From contig DEOB01000004.1 of assembly GCA_002359895.1 (NCBI GenBank), positions 180,116 through 217,598 on the forward strand: a DNA stretch of 37,483 nucleotides, written 5' to 3'. Position 1 is the stretch's first letter. Every line of letters begins with the position of its first letter. Below are positions 8,433-16,519 of the stretch, in pieces. Position numbers and translations under genes: made by a program. A model generated the notes under the pieces. That model ran no database searches. It saw nothing but the letters and a program-made list of their open reading frames with translations, and had not been told where the DNA came from. This stretch comes from Stenotrophomonas sp. UBA2629. Lineage in GTDB: Bacteria; Pseudomonadota; Gammaproteobacteria; Xanthomonadales; Xanthomonadaceae.

Positions 8433-8610
8433 TTATTGAAAACGTGGCGGAACTGGACTGGGCCCTGCAGCAACCAGGCCTGTCTCGATGTCATAGCGCA
8501 GCAGGTCCAGGTCGCGGCGCAGACCAAGCTTGAGCATGGCGGCGCCCTTCCGGGTGCTGATGGTCTTCTTGCTGCGTTTAAGTCGCTCGGCGATTTCGTT
8601 GATGGTCAGA
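8433..8610 (-). pseudogene. Remnant of a LuxR-type response regulator (C-terminal helix-turn-helix only)
   Basis: The frame encodes the last 58 residues of a protein matching residues 168-225 of regulator 1 and ends in its own TAA. Over 162 bp I count 12 differences from 6121-6282. At 8610/8611 the sequence jumps from the equivalent of 6282 to that of 6795, so about 512 bp are missing: the whole receiver domain, the first part of the helix-turn-helix domain, and the start codon. What is left includes the recognition helix region but has no visible start, so it is very likely not expressed. Confidence 0.88.
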
Positions 8611-8929
8611 GGGAATTCGGGAAGGGATGCAGCGCGCGGAGCGGCACGATTGCCTATCCGTTCTGTGCTGCGGGGCGCCCTTGAAGCGCCGGGAAAATCA
8701 GTAATGAAACTTTATGGCGCGGGGCCTCGCGCAGTAATCGGACCGCACCCCGTAGCCACCGGCATATGGATAGGGAAAATCCGAAATTTGCCCTCATTGC
8801 ACGGCTGACGACCGTTTCAGCAGTCCCGGACTGCGAGCAAATGTCTTTCTGAACAGTCAGTTACAAGCGGCCACCGCGTGCAGTTCAGCCCGTCTTATTT
8901 CCCCGCATAGAACGCTGGCATTTGTCCGA
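8611..8929 (-). repeat. 319-bp upstream repeat, copy 2
   Basis: This is the gap-free duplicate of 6795-7113 (18 differences). The interrupted palindrome is kept as GCAGTCC-C-GGACTGC (8820-8834): both arms are intact and only the central base differs. The GC palindrome has one mismatch here. It directly abuts the regulator remnant because of the deletion, so any promoter it carries would now read into the remnant and on to adhesin B. Confidence 0.8.
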
Positions 8930-9238
8930 TCACACGGCTTTTAGCGCAGGACTTTTACCCGCCCGCGATGTGGCAACGGCACGCGCTGCACCCGCCACAC
9001 GTGCACGAGGCCACGCAGGCGTTTCATCAACAACAATGTGCGCTGGCATGCAGCGGCGACATCTGCACCGCGTGCAGGTGGAGCGTCAGTCATGCGCAAT
9101 GGTCATCATGAGGTGCCCGGCGCACGCCCATCCAGGCAACAGATCAGGCAGGCACTGCGTACATTTGGCGAGCGAACGGGCGCGGCTTGCCGCAGCGCCC
9201 CTGCGCACATGCCTGCCACGTGCAGGACGGACAGCGCG
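8930..9238. other. Intergenic remainder of module 2
   Basis: The first 120 bp match the small doubtful frame of module 1, with a 21-bp shortening. The remainder, 9050-9238, shows no gene, repeat or clear terminator. The stop of regulator 3 is at 9239. Confidence 0.5.
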
Positions 9239-9928
9239 TCAGTTGTTGCCGCTCTGCCCCGTGTTGCCGCCTGCCGGCGCGGCCAAGCCGTTTTCAATGG
9301 CGTAACGCAGCAGGTCGACGTCGCGCTCGATGGAGAGCTTCTGCATCGCCATGGTTTTCTGCGTGCTGATGGTCTTTTTGCTGCGATGCAGGCGCTCGGC
9401 AATCTCGTTGACGGTCAGACCAGACGCATATAACCGCACGACTTCGGCTTCGCGTTGGCTCAGCACACCGTCCGGGTTACGGCTGCGTCGATTCCAGTCA
9501 ACACTGCGGATGATTTTTTCCACCGTCGGCGAGTAGTACTTGCCTTCGGTATAGGCCGCATGGATGGCCGGCACCAAGTGGTTGATGGCATCGGATTTGC
9601 TGACGATGCATTGGATGCCCTGGGTCACAAGCGTGTGCAGCACAGCCGGGTTATCCAGCATGGTCAGCACCACCAGCTTGATATCGGGGTAACGCCTGCG
9701 CATCAGTCCAAACAGCGCAACGCCGTCGCCAACCTCGCCGGCCGGCATTGCGTAGTCCGATACCACCACGCTGCACTGCACCTGCCCGAGCAGGGTCATC
9801 AGGGCGGTCGAGTCGGCCGCGGTACCCACCAGTTCGATCGTGCCCACGGAAGAAAGCTCATGCTGCACGCCCATGATCATCCCCGGATGGTCATCAGCCA
9901 GCACCACCTTGATCTTGAAACCGTCCAT
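9239..9928 (-). CDS. FimZ/RcsB-like LuxR-family response regulator 2
   Basis: This 229-residue response regulator is paralogous to the one at 6105-6782. The receiver has Asp12/Asp13, Asp58 (VVVSDYAMPAG), Thr89 and Lys111. The LuxR helix-turn-helix is near 155-212 with NEIAERLHRSKKTISTQK. The start at MDGFKIK follows GGGGAG four bases upstream; a longer frame adds 19 residues without merit. It sits downstream of the usher gene with a 393-bp gap and has its own candidate promoter (see 9991-10007). It probably acts with regulator 1 on fimbrial genes, either as homodimers or, as in the RcsB/FimZ group, as heterodimers (inference). Confidence 0.88.
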   Translation of the reverse strand: MDGFKIKVVLADDHPGMIMGVQHELSSVGTIELVGTAADSTALMTLLGQVQCSVVVSDYAMPAGEVGDGVALFGLMRRRYPDIKLVVLTMLDNPAVLHTLVTQGIQCIVSKSDAINHLVPAIHAAYTEGKYYSPTVEKIIRSVDWNRRSRNPDGVLSQREAEVVRLYASGLTVNEIAERLHRSKKTISTQKTMAMQKLSIERDVDLLRYAIENGLAAPAGGNTGQSGNN

Positions 9929-9990
9929 GCACTCCCCTCGTATGCACCCAACCAGCCGAGGGAGCGCCCTCTCTGGGCGTCCCACCAGCG

Positions 9991-10007
9991 CACATGAGAC
10001 TCATGTG
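9991..10007. promoter_or_regulatory. Palindrome upstream of response regulator 2
   Basis: CACATGAG-A-CTCATGTG is a perfect 8-bp dyad with a single central base, 62-79 bp upstream of the start. On the minus strand TAGAAT, a possible -10 box, lies a few bases further upstream, so the dyad would overlap the early transcribed region. That position suits a repressor or autoregulatory site. The rest of 10008-10321 shows no gene that I can support. Confidence 0.4.
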
Positions 10008-10321
10008 TCGTAGGGATTCTATGACAGGCTCCTGCCATGTGCGCGTCTTGCCAACGGCGGTTGCAGGCACGGACACCTCATGCGCGTGACATCTCCACGC
10101 GCTCTGGCCACCGTCTTTCACGACTGGCTGGGGAAGGCCCACAGCTGCCAGGACTCCCGACCGGGAATTCAAGCAACTCACGCCGGCCTGCCACGTCACC
10201 TGCCCAGAGCGTTGGGCGATGCGGCAGATGCCCCGGGTTTCGTCAGGTTTTCCTGATTGCCCTGCCCGGCACTCTGCCGCACTCCCCGCCACCGCTGCTT
10301 CACGCCTGCTGCCCCCCGCAC

Positions 10322-12901
10322 TCAATCCCGCACGCCGGTGTCACAGCGCGCGCTCACGGTCTGGATGCCCTCGGCCTTGGCATCACGCTGCGGCAAGCTG
10401 TAACTGATGCGGCAGATATCCGCCGAACCGTCGCTCCATTTCACCGTCAGGCTGCCCTGCTCCTTGAGACCGCGGGCAAAGATGCGGCCGGCCTGGCCGA
10501 CGACACCCACTTCCTGGCCGTCTTCGTCCAGCACGTTGGCACCAAACGGCAGTGCATCACCGTCCACACGCGCCACTTCCAGCAACGCCGAGCGGCCGAA
10601 CACGGTGGCGAACTTGACCAGGGCCACCGAGCCGGCACGCGGTGCGACCTGTTGGCCGGTGACCTTCAGCTCCACATCGGTGGACAGGCCCTTGGGGTCG
10701 AGCTGGATGTTGTTCATGCGGTACGGGGTCAGGTACGGAACCACCGCATAGCCACGCTTGTTCACCGTGACACCGGCGGCGGAGAGCAGGCTTGCACCCT
10801 GCGCATCGGCAGCTTCAATGATGCCGAAGGTTTCCGAAACCGGCTGCGACAACGTCCAGCCACCGGCATGCAGAACCACCGCACCGCGCGCACCGAATGC
10901 TGCCTGCGAGTAGCCGCTACCGATGGCCGCGCTGGCCGTCAGTTCGGCGACCGCAGCGCGGTAGGTGACGTTGGCGCTGGCACTGGAGTCGGACACCAGG
11001 CCACCGTTACGCGCATGCGTTGCGGTCACGCCGTAGGACAGGTTGTGCGCGGCACCTGCGGCACCGGACACGGTGGCCTGAGCCTGGCTCCTGCCATTGG
11101 CCGACTGGCTGATGTTGCTGGTCAGCGTCTGCGAGCGCTGCTTGCCCAGCGGAACGGTGAAGCTGGCGTAGTACTGCGTATCGGCCTTGCCGCTGGCCAT
11201 GTAAGCGCGATTGGCAGAGAGGCTGTAGCCCACGCGCCCGATCTTGCCGTTGTAACCCAGCGAGTAATTGACATCCGAACCGCCGCGGTCCCAGTAGTCC
11301 GCAACCGACACGTTGAGATTGAGGTTGCCGTTGCCGGCACCCAACCGCTGGCCCAGGGTCAACGAGGCGCGGTTGCGCTGCTGGTGCTGCGCAAGGCCGG
11401 TTTCATGGTTGGCAAAGGCACGGGCGGAGACAGCCTCGTTGAGGCCATAAAAACCACCGGTGGAATAGCGGTAGGCGGCAACGGCGATGTTGGTGCCGCT
11501 GCTCGGCAGGTTACGCGCATAGCTCAGGCGATAGCTGGCACCGCGCACATCGCCCTTGCCCGGCACATGCGTGGACGATTGGGTCACGTCCGCGCCCAGC
11601 GCGCCGAAGCGGGTATTGAGCGCCACGCCGACAATGCCGGAAGCGTAATCTTCAGCCAAAGTGACACCGGTATAACCAGTCACGCGGTTGGAAATGCCCT
11701 GCTGCCAGGTGCCCTGCAGGAACATCGGCTCGCTGTCGCCCTGGCTGCCACGCATCTGCCCGGCCACCGCACTGAAGCGGTGGCTGCCGGGACGCAACGA
11801 CAGCGGCACGGCCGCAAACGGCACGGTGAACACACGACGGCTGCCGTCGGCTTCTTCCACGGTCACTTCAAGGTCGCCGCCATAGCCGGTGGCATACAGG
11901 TCGTCGATCTCGAACTGGCCCGGCGCAACGGTGGATTCATGGATGCGCACACCGTTCTGGACGATCACCACCCGCGCATTGCTGTTGGCAACGCCACGTA
12001 CGGTGGGGGCATAGCCGCTGAGTGACGCCGGCAGCATGCGCTCGTCGGTTTCCAGCAGCACACCACGGAACGCGGTGGTGTCAAACAGATCACCGCGCGT
12101 GTAGGTTTCGCCCACGGTCAATTCGGCCGACAGCGATGCCACCTCGCGCTTTGCGTAGCTGGCGATGGCCTGGTAGCTGTTGTTGCCACGATTGTCGAAA
12201 CGATATGAGCCGTCATGGCGCAGACGCCAGCCGGCCACGTTGACACCCATGTTCAAGCCAAGATAGCCCTGCGTGACTGCGCCCTGCCGTGCATCGCTAT
12301 CGGTGCGGTACACATTGAGGTTGTAGCCCAGCATGCCCGCATTGATGCCGCCATCCAGCACGGACGGATCCACATAGCCGCGCGCACGGCGCACCAGCGA
12401 GGCCTGCGGCACGCTCAGGCTCAGGCGCTGCACGCCAAAGTCGAAACTGGCGTGTGCATCGGTCACGGCCTGCGCGATGGACAGGCACTGCTCCTGCACC
12501 AGCAGCTGTTCGCGCGCGGTATCGGACAGCTGCTCCAGATCAACGCCGATTTTCTTCAGCGCGGCGGCGTCAAAACACGCCTGCGGCTCCAGCTGCCCCT
12601 CCAGCATCTGGAATGGAACATCCACGCGCGTGACGTGGTCCTCGTTGACGTAGATATCAACGTTGTACACGCCCGGCAGCACCGCGTTGCCCTTCTCGAA
12701 GCGGGACAGATCCACACTGCGGCCGCCACCGGCAGCCAGGAATTCGCTGTCGAACTGCACCGGTGCCATTGCCGCAGCCGACATCGCCACTTCGGTTGCC
12801 GCCGCAGCAGAACACTGCACGGCCAGCACGGTCAGGATGAGCGCCGGCAACGAGCGGCGACGCGGAACACGGATGAGGGACACGTTGCGGGAGCTGGTCA
12901 T
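10322..12901 (-). CDS. Outer membrane fimbrial usher (FimD/PapC family)
   Basis: This 859-residue usher forms the outer-membrane pore that assembles fimbrial subunits delivered by the chaperone. A signal peptide (to about residue 35) is followed by the N-terminal chaperone-binding domain (FDSEFLAAGG..., VDLSRFEKGN, PGVYNVDIYVN). The long beta-barrel contains a plug region, and the C-terminal domains contain a closing Cys pair. Full length is normal for the family (800-880). The start at ATG 12901 fits a GAGTGAG about 9 bases upstream; GTG at 12916 is an alternative. It follows the chaperone gene by about 140 bp on the same strand. Confidence 0.93.
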   Translation of the reverse strand: MTSSRNVSLIRVPRRRSLPALILTVLAVQCSAAAATEVAMSAAAMAPVQFDSEFLAAGGGRSVDLSRFEKGNAVLPGVYNVDIYVNEDHVTRVDVPFQMLEGQLEPQACFDAAALKKIGVDLEQLSDTAREQLLVQEQCLSIAQAVTDAHASFDFGVQRLSLSVPQASLVRRARGYVDPSVLDGGINAGMLGYNLNVYRTDSDARQGAVTQGYLGLNMGVNVAGWRLRHDGSYRFDNRGNNSYQAIASYAKREVASLSAELTVGETYTRGDLFDTTAFRGVLLETDERMLPASLSGYAPTVRGVANSNARVVIVQNGVRIHESTVAPGQFEIDDLYATGYGGDLEVTVEEADGSRRVFTVPFAAVPLSLRPGSHRFSAVAGQMRGSQGDSEPMFLQGTWQQGISNRVTGYTGVTLAEDYASGIVGVALNTRFGALGADVTQSSTHVPGKGDVRGASYRLSYARNLPSSGTNIAVAAYRYSTGGFYGLNEAVSARAFANHETGLAQHQQRNRASLTLGQRLGAGNGNLNLNVSVADYWDRGGSDVNYSLGYNGKIGRVGYSLSANRAYMASGKADTQYYASFTVPLGKQRSQTLTSNISQSANGRSQAQATVSGAAGAAHNLSYGVTATHARNGGLVSDSSASANVTYRAAVAELTASAAIGSGYSQAAFGARGAVVLHAGGWTLSQPVSETFGIIEAADAQGASLLSAAGVTVNKRGYAVVPYLTPYRMNNIQLDPKGLSTDVELKVTGQQVAPRAGSVALVKFATVFGRSALLEVARVDGDALPFGANVLDEDGQEVGVVGQAGRIFARGLKEQGSLTVKWSDGSADICRISYSLPQRDAKAEGIQTVSARCDTGVRD

Positions 12902-12925
12902 TTTCACGTTACTCACTCAGTTGCT

Positions 12926-12950
12926 CGCCGCCCTGGTCAGGGAGGCGGCG
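12926..12950 (-). other. Intercistronic hairpin between chaperone and usher
   Basis: CGCCGCC and GGCGGCG face each other across 11 bases, with no T-run after them. It lies in the 141-bp spacer between the chaperone stop and the usher start. It may tune mRNA stability or read-through within the operon. There is no proof from the sequence. Confidence 0.35.
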
Positions 12951-13042
12951 ATTGGACTGATGGGCTCTGCGTCGGTGTTGCGCGGCGTGCTGCCTGTGAG
13001 TCAGGCGCTATGCGCAATGGACGAGAAGATGAAGTGCGTTGC

Positions 13043-13810
13043 TTACAACGACGATGCGGCAATCAGTGGGTCCGACGTGATGCGCTGGACACCTGCTACG
13101 CCACTGCCCCAATCGTTGATGGCATTGAAGCGGACTTCAGCAGCAGCGACCGGCGTGCTCTGCAGGCCTGACACCGGGAACACCCTTTCACCACCCGGGG
13201 CGATATGGCCGGCACCGGCATCAAAATCGGTACCGCCGGTGTTGAACTGCACACGCCCGAGGTTGACGTAGTAAGCGGTGGGGTTGCTGCCTTTCAGCGC
13301 ATAGCCGTTGCCGGCTTCGTTGCGCACCAGCTCCCAACGTACCTGCGAGGGTGCCTCGGCAGCGTTGCCCGGCAGGCCCTGCGGCCGATACATCACTTTG
13401 ATGCGGGTGCGCAGCGCGAGCTGCAGCCGGTTTGAGTTTTCATGCGACTTCGGCGGAACTTCCAACACGTTCAGCCAATACAGGGATTCTTTGTCCTGTG
13501 CCATGCCGGCACCGGTCTTGATCATGCGCAGCGTCTGCACATTGCTCGGGTCCAGGCGGAACATCGCCGGGGTCAGCATGAACGGTACGTCCAGGCTTTC
13601 CGGTGATGCGGCGGCGTCGCCGTCATCCATCCAGGCCTGCACCAGCGCAGGGCGACCGCCGGCATTGTTGAGCTTGATGGTTACTTCGCGCTCCTGCCCC
13701 GGGAAGATCACCCGGGTGCCTTCAATCACCACGCTTGCCTGCGCCTGAGCTGCAACAGCGGACAATGCGACCAGCGCGGACATCATCAATTTGCGGATAA
13801 CGTGGTTCAT
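13043..13810 (-). CDS. Periplasmic fimbrial chaperone (PapD/FimC family)
   Basis: This 255-residue protein has a signal peptide (1-25, ending AQAQA) and the two immunoglobulin-like domains of PapD chaperones. Family marks are TRVIFPGQEREVTIKLNN in the first domain, PAMFRLDP, the LYWLNVLEVPPK strand, and LRTRIKVMYRP leading into domain 2. It folds subunits in the periplasm and hands them to the usher by donor-strand complementation. It lies between the pilin and usher genes, the usual order. The linker between F1 and G1 is short, which would place it in the FGS rather than the FGL group. Confidence 0.93.
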   Translation of the reverse strand: MNHVIRKLMMSALVALSAVAAQAQASVVIEGTRVIFPGQEREVTIKLNNAGGRPALVQAWMDDGDAAASPESLDVPFMLTPAMFRLDPSNVQTLRMIKTGAGMAQDKESLYWLNVLEVPPKSHENSNRLQLALRTRIKVMYRPQGLPGNAAEAPSQVRWELVRNEAGNGYALKGSNPTAYYVNLGRVQFNTGGTDFDAGAGHIAPGGERVFPVSGLQSTPVAAAEVRFNAINDWGSGVAGVQRITSDPLIAASSL

Positions 13811-13857
13811 GCGTTTTCTCCAGAAGGTGGCACCTGTGTGATGCCTGTCTCGCCGAT

Positions 13858-13909
13858 GCCCCCGCCGCGTGGCGGGGGGCTGGGTGCCGTGCGATGACCG
13901 GGGTCATCG
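13858..13909 (-). terminator. Two tandem hairpins after the pilin gene (probable attenuator)
   Basis: Hairpin one is GCCCCCGCC-GCGT-GGCGGGGGGC (13858-13880). Hairpin two is CGATGACC-GG-GGTCATCG (13892-13909). Both are in the 110-bp gap between the pilin stop and the chaperone start, and neither has a strong T-run. Such structures in fimbrial operons typically reduce read-through or protect the upstream pilin mRNA, giving much more pilin than chaperone and usher. Confidence 0.5.
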
Positions 13910-13920
13910 TCTGCAGCGGC

Positions 13921-14454
13921 TTATTCGTACGAGATGGAATAACGGACGCGCGACTTGACCTCACCGGAGGTGGTTTCGCCCAGCGATTCGTACTGTGCGT
14001 AGTAATTCAACGTGGCCTCGCCACCCGTGCTGACAGTCACCTGCTGCGAGTTCTGCTGGCCAACCGTTGCGCCGACCTTGATCTTCTCGTGAGCGTCATT
14101 GAGCAGACCGATCTGCACCTTGGTGGCACCACCGTCGTCAACGTTCAGATTGCCGGTGAGCATGTCGACGTGGTCGTCGCTTTCAAAGAAGGTGGAGACC
14201 TTGCCGGTACCCGGATCGCAGCCGGTCAGTTCGATCGTGAACGGGGTGCGGCCTGCTTCCGAACCGGCAACGGCCAGGGCGTCGGTGGACACGGTCGGCA
14301 GCACCACGGTCAGGTCCTTGGTACCGCCATTGATGACGCAGGTGACGCTGGTCACAGCACCGGTGAATTCGATGGTGCCGTCGGCAGCCTGAGCGGCCGG
14401 GGCCAGAGCGGCGGTGGCAAGGGCGATGACGGCGGCGATGGAAATCTTGTTCAT
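13921..14454 (-). CDS. Major fimbrial subunit (type 1-like pilin)
   Basis: This 177-residue pilin has a signal peptide (1-23, ending AAQA). The mature start ADGTIEFTGAVTSVTC carries the alternating hydrophobic donor strand. The single conserved disulfide is Cys39-Cys79, and the C-terminal strand ends SISYE with a penultimate Tyr. Size and motifs fit the FimA/F17A family, and the mature start resembles F17-type and SMF-1-type pilins. An in-frame start 24 codons earlier is unlikely because it would precede a normal signal peptide; AGGA lies 11 bases before the chosen ATG. It is the first structural gene of the minus-strand cluster. Confidence 0.92.
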   Translation of the reverse strand: MNKISIAAVIALATAALAPAAQAADGTIEFTGAVTSVTCVINGGTKDLTVVLPTVSTDALAVAGSEAGRTPFTIELTGCDPGTGKVSTFFESDDHVDMLTGNLNVDDGGATKVQIGLLNDAHEKIKVGATVGQQNSQQVTVSTGGEATLNYYAQYESLGETTSGEVKSRVRYSISYE

Positions 14455-15009
14455 GTTGAGTAGTCCTGGAAGAAGAGAAAGGAAAGAGCCTCTGGAACCT
14501 GCATTTCGGCGTAAGTGCCTGAGCAATCAGCGGTTCTCGTCAGGGCAGGGAAAGAATAAGATTTGTCTGGCCGCCGGATAATCGGCCAGGGCTGAAAGCA
14601 AACCCCGTGGAAATAGGACGATTCCGAAAGCCGCAAAAACAACTTGCCTGATGCCCATCCAGTGGCAAAAACCGAGGCAACAGGCGGCCAAATTCAGATC
14701 GCGGAGCCATCAATGCCAGCGGATATGCCATCGCCACGGGCTCGCTTCGGCTGCGCTGAATACGCAGATTTCGGATCCATCTGAGGACGTGCCCAGCAGG
14801 CTGTCCGTCACCCGCTGCACCGCGGGGCAATCCCGCAGACGGCAGCGCTGCCCACATCGCGGCGGGCCTTCTCTGCCGCGTGGTGCTTCCTTGTCGGGGG
14901 CCTGTGTCCGGCCAGATACAGCGTCACAGCGAGCGGCTCACGCTTTCCCCGACGCCGGAATCTGTTGCCGCTTCTGTTGCCGCTTTCGCGTTCGACGCGC
15001 TCAGAAAGA
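14455..15009. other. Upstream control region of the fimbrial cluster
   Basis: No gene is supported in this 555-bp stretch. It should hold the pilin promoter, read on the minus strand, but I do not find a clear -35/-10 pair. TAGGAC at 14614-14619 is the same hexamer as in the dyad of the kinase/EAL promoter region (16428-16456). Reading frames on both strands here lack family similarity or a ribosome binding site. Confidence 0.4.
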
Positions 15010-15046
15010 AAATGCCGGAAACGCATCGAAGGCGTTTCCGGCATTT
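15010..15046 (-). terminator. Rho-independent terminator of the EAL regulator gene
   Basis: A perfect 15-bp stem (AAATGCCGGAAACGC and its complement) has a 7-nt loop. On the minus strand it is followed by TCTTTCT after the final T-run of the stem. It lies 64 bp past the stop of the EAL gene, so that gene is probably monocistronic and separated from the pilin operon. Confidence 0.85.
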
Positions 15047-15109
15047 GGGTACTTCATATACCGGCAACCGCCGGTGGTACGACCCTCAGCTGTTCATTGC
15101 GTGGTGCGA

Positions 15110-16345
15110 TCAGACGTTGTCACTCCGCAGCAGGTAACGCAGGTACGCAGCACGCGACATCGGCCGGCCATGCAGGAAGCCCTGGGTCACCTGGCAACCG
15201 AGGTTGCGCACCAGCTGCAGGTCCTCGTCATCCTCGATGCCTTCAGCCACCACCGTTGCCACCAGCTGCCTGCCCATGGCGATGATGCTGGCCAGCACGC
15301 TGCGGGCGTGTGCATGCTCGCGGGCCTGCTGCAGCATGCTGCGGTTGATCTTGATCTCGTTGAAAGGCACGCACATCAGGCGGTCCAGCGACGAATCACC
15401 GCTGCCGAAATCGTCAATGGCGCATTGAAAGCCACGCAGACGCAGCTGCGTCACCGCACCGGACAACGCCGCATTGCAGATAGCACCGCCGTCTTCGGTG
15501 ATCTCGATGACCACACGCCTCGGATCGACACCGGCCACGCTGGCCAGGTCGGCAATGCTCTGCGCCCAATGGGTGGACCGGGCGACGGTGGCAGGTACAT
15601 TGACCGCCAGCAGGCGGTCGCTGCCATGGGCATCGGACACCATGGTCTCGAACGCGCAGGACAACATGTAATTGGTCAGGCACTCCATCAGCCCGGCACG
15701 TTCAAAGGCTGGCAGGAACGCAGCCGGACCCAACACCGTGCCGTCGGCCCGGTGCCAGCGCGCCAGCACTTCGGCACCACGGACCTCGCCGGTGCTCGCC
15801 GAATGCTGCGGCTGGAAATACGGCTTTATTTCCTGCGTCAGCAGCGCATTGCGCAACTCCTCGGCAGTGAATTCCGGCAGCGTTGCAGGCACTTGCGGGT
15901 GGCTGGACAGGCCTGCAGCCTGCTTGACGGCAAACTCGTCGACCACATCCCTGATGACCTGCGGATCCAGCGGCTTGCGCAATGCGGCAATCACGTTCAG
16001 ACCGCGCGAGCTGGCATAGCTGCCGGCCGCATGCAGGATGCGGCAGGGGTGGCTGCTCATGATCACCACGCCGGCCTTGCTGCCGCGGTCGGCCAGCATA
16101 TCCACCAGTTGCATGCCGGTGATGTCCTGCACGTCCAGATCCAGCAACACCACGTCCCAGTCCTGGTTGCGCAGCGCATCCATCGCACTGCTGCCATCAC
16201 GTACGGCTTCCACGCGGTCTACGCCGGCACGGGTCAGGGCTTTGGCCACCGGCGCCTGGTGCAACTCGTTGCCATCCACCACCAAGGCGGCCTGGATGAA
16301 GCGGGTCTGGATGATCGGCAAAGCGGTGCGTACGAGAGCGTTCAT
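15110..16345 (-). CDS. Receiver-EAL response regulator, c-di-GMP phosphodiesterase (RocR-like)
   Basis: This 411-residue protein has an N-terminal receiver (about 18-140, Asp69 as phospho-acceptor, Lys124) and a C-terminal EAL domain (about 160-405). EAL residues present are Glu192 in AEVLARW, Asn249, Glu281 in EITE, Asp311-Asp312 in DDFGSG, Lys332, Glu368 in VAEGIE and Gln388. The Asp of the canonical KxD motif is Asn334 here (IKINRS). The domain order and the sequences around the active site resemble RocR of P. aeruginosa, which hydrolyses c-di-GMP. The start at MNALVRT follows GGAGAC; the longer frame adds 51 implausible residues. It is divergent from the hybrid kinase (174-bp gap), which probably phosphorylates it. 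Confidence 0.88.
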   Translation of the reverse strand: MNALVRTALPIIQTRFIQAALVVDGNELHQAPVAKALTRAGVDRVEAVRDGSSAMDALRNQDWDVVLLDLDVQDITGMQLVDMLADRGSKAGVVIMSSHPCRILHAAGSYASSRGLNVIAALRKPLDPQVIRDVVDEFAVKQAAGLSSHPQVPATLPEFTAEELRNALLTQEIKPYFQPQHSASTGEVRGAEVLARWHRADGTVLGPAAFLPAFERAGLMECLTNYMLSCAFETMVSDAHGSDRLLAVNVPATVARSTHWAQSIADLASVAGVDPRRVVIEITEDGGAICNAALSGAVTQLRLRGFQCAIDDFGSGDSSLDRLMCVPFNEIKINRSMLQQAREHAHARSVLASIIAMGRQLVATVVAEGIEDDEDLQLVRNLGCQVTQGFLHGRPMSRAAYLRYLLRSDNV

Positions 16346-16427
16346 GGGCTGTCTCCGGGGCGATGGACTCGCTGCGTTCTGATGCGAGCCATTGTTCCAG
16401 CGGCTTCCGGCCACCCCCATCGGCCAA

Positions 16428-16456
16428 GTCCTAATCTTCTCGCCCCGCAGTAGGAC
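16428..16456. promoter_or_regulatory. Inverted hexamer in the EAL/kinase divergent promoter region
   Basis: GTCCTA (16428-16433) and TAGGAC (16451-16456) are inverted and 17 bp apart, roughly two helical turns centre to centre. TAGGAC recurs upstream of the pilin (14614-14619). Half-sites of BvgA/RcsB-type regulators are of similar TTTCCTA/TAGGA character. Single hexamers are expected by chance in a window this long, so only the dyad carries weight. Confidence 0.35.
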
Positions 16457-16519
16457 ATTGCCGCAACCGTGCCTGCTGGCCCTATCATGAAGTGCCATTC
16501 AGCTTGGAGAGGGCGGTAA

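Noticed and set aside
8415..8808. Plus-strand frames over the regulator remnant and upstream repeat
   Set aside because: They are antisense to the recognisable LuxR remnant and have no family similarity.
10037..12025. 662-codon plus-strand frame opposite the usher gene
   Set aside because: The usher on the other strand is full length with clear family motifs; the antisense frame has no recognisable domain.
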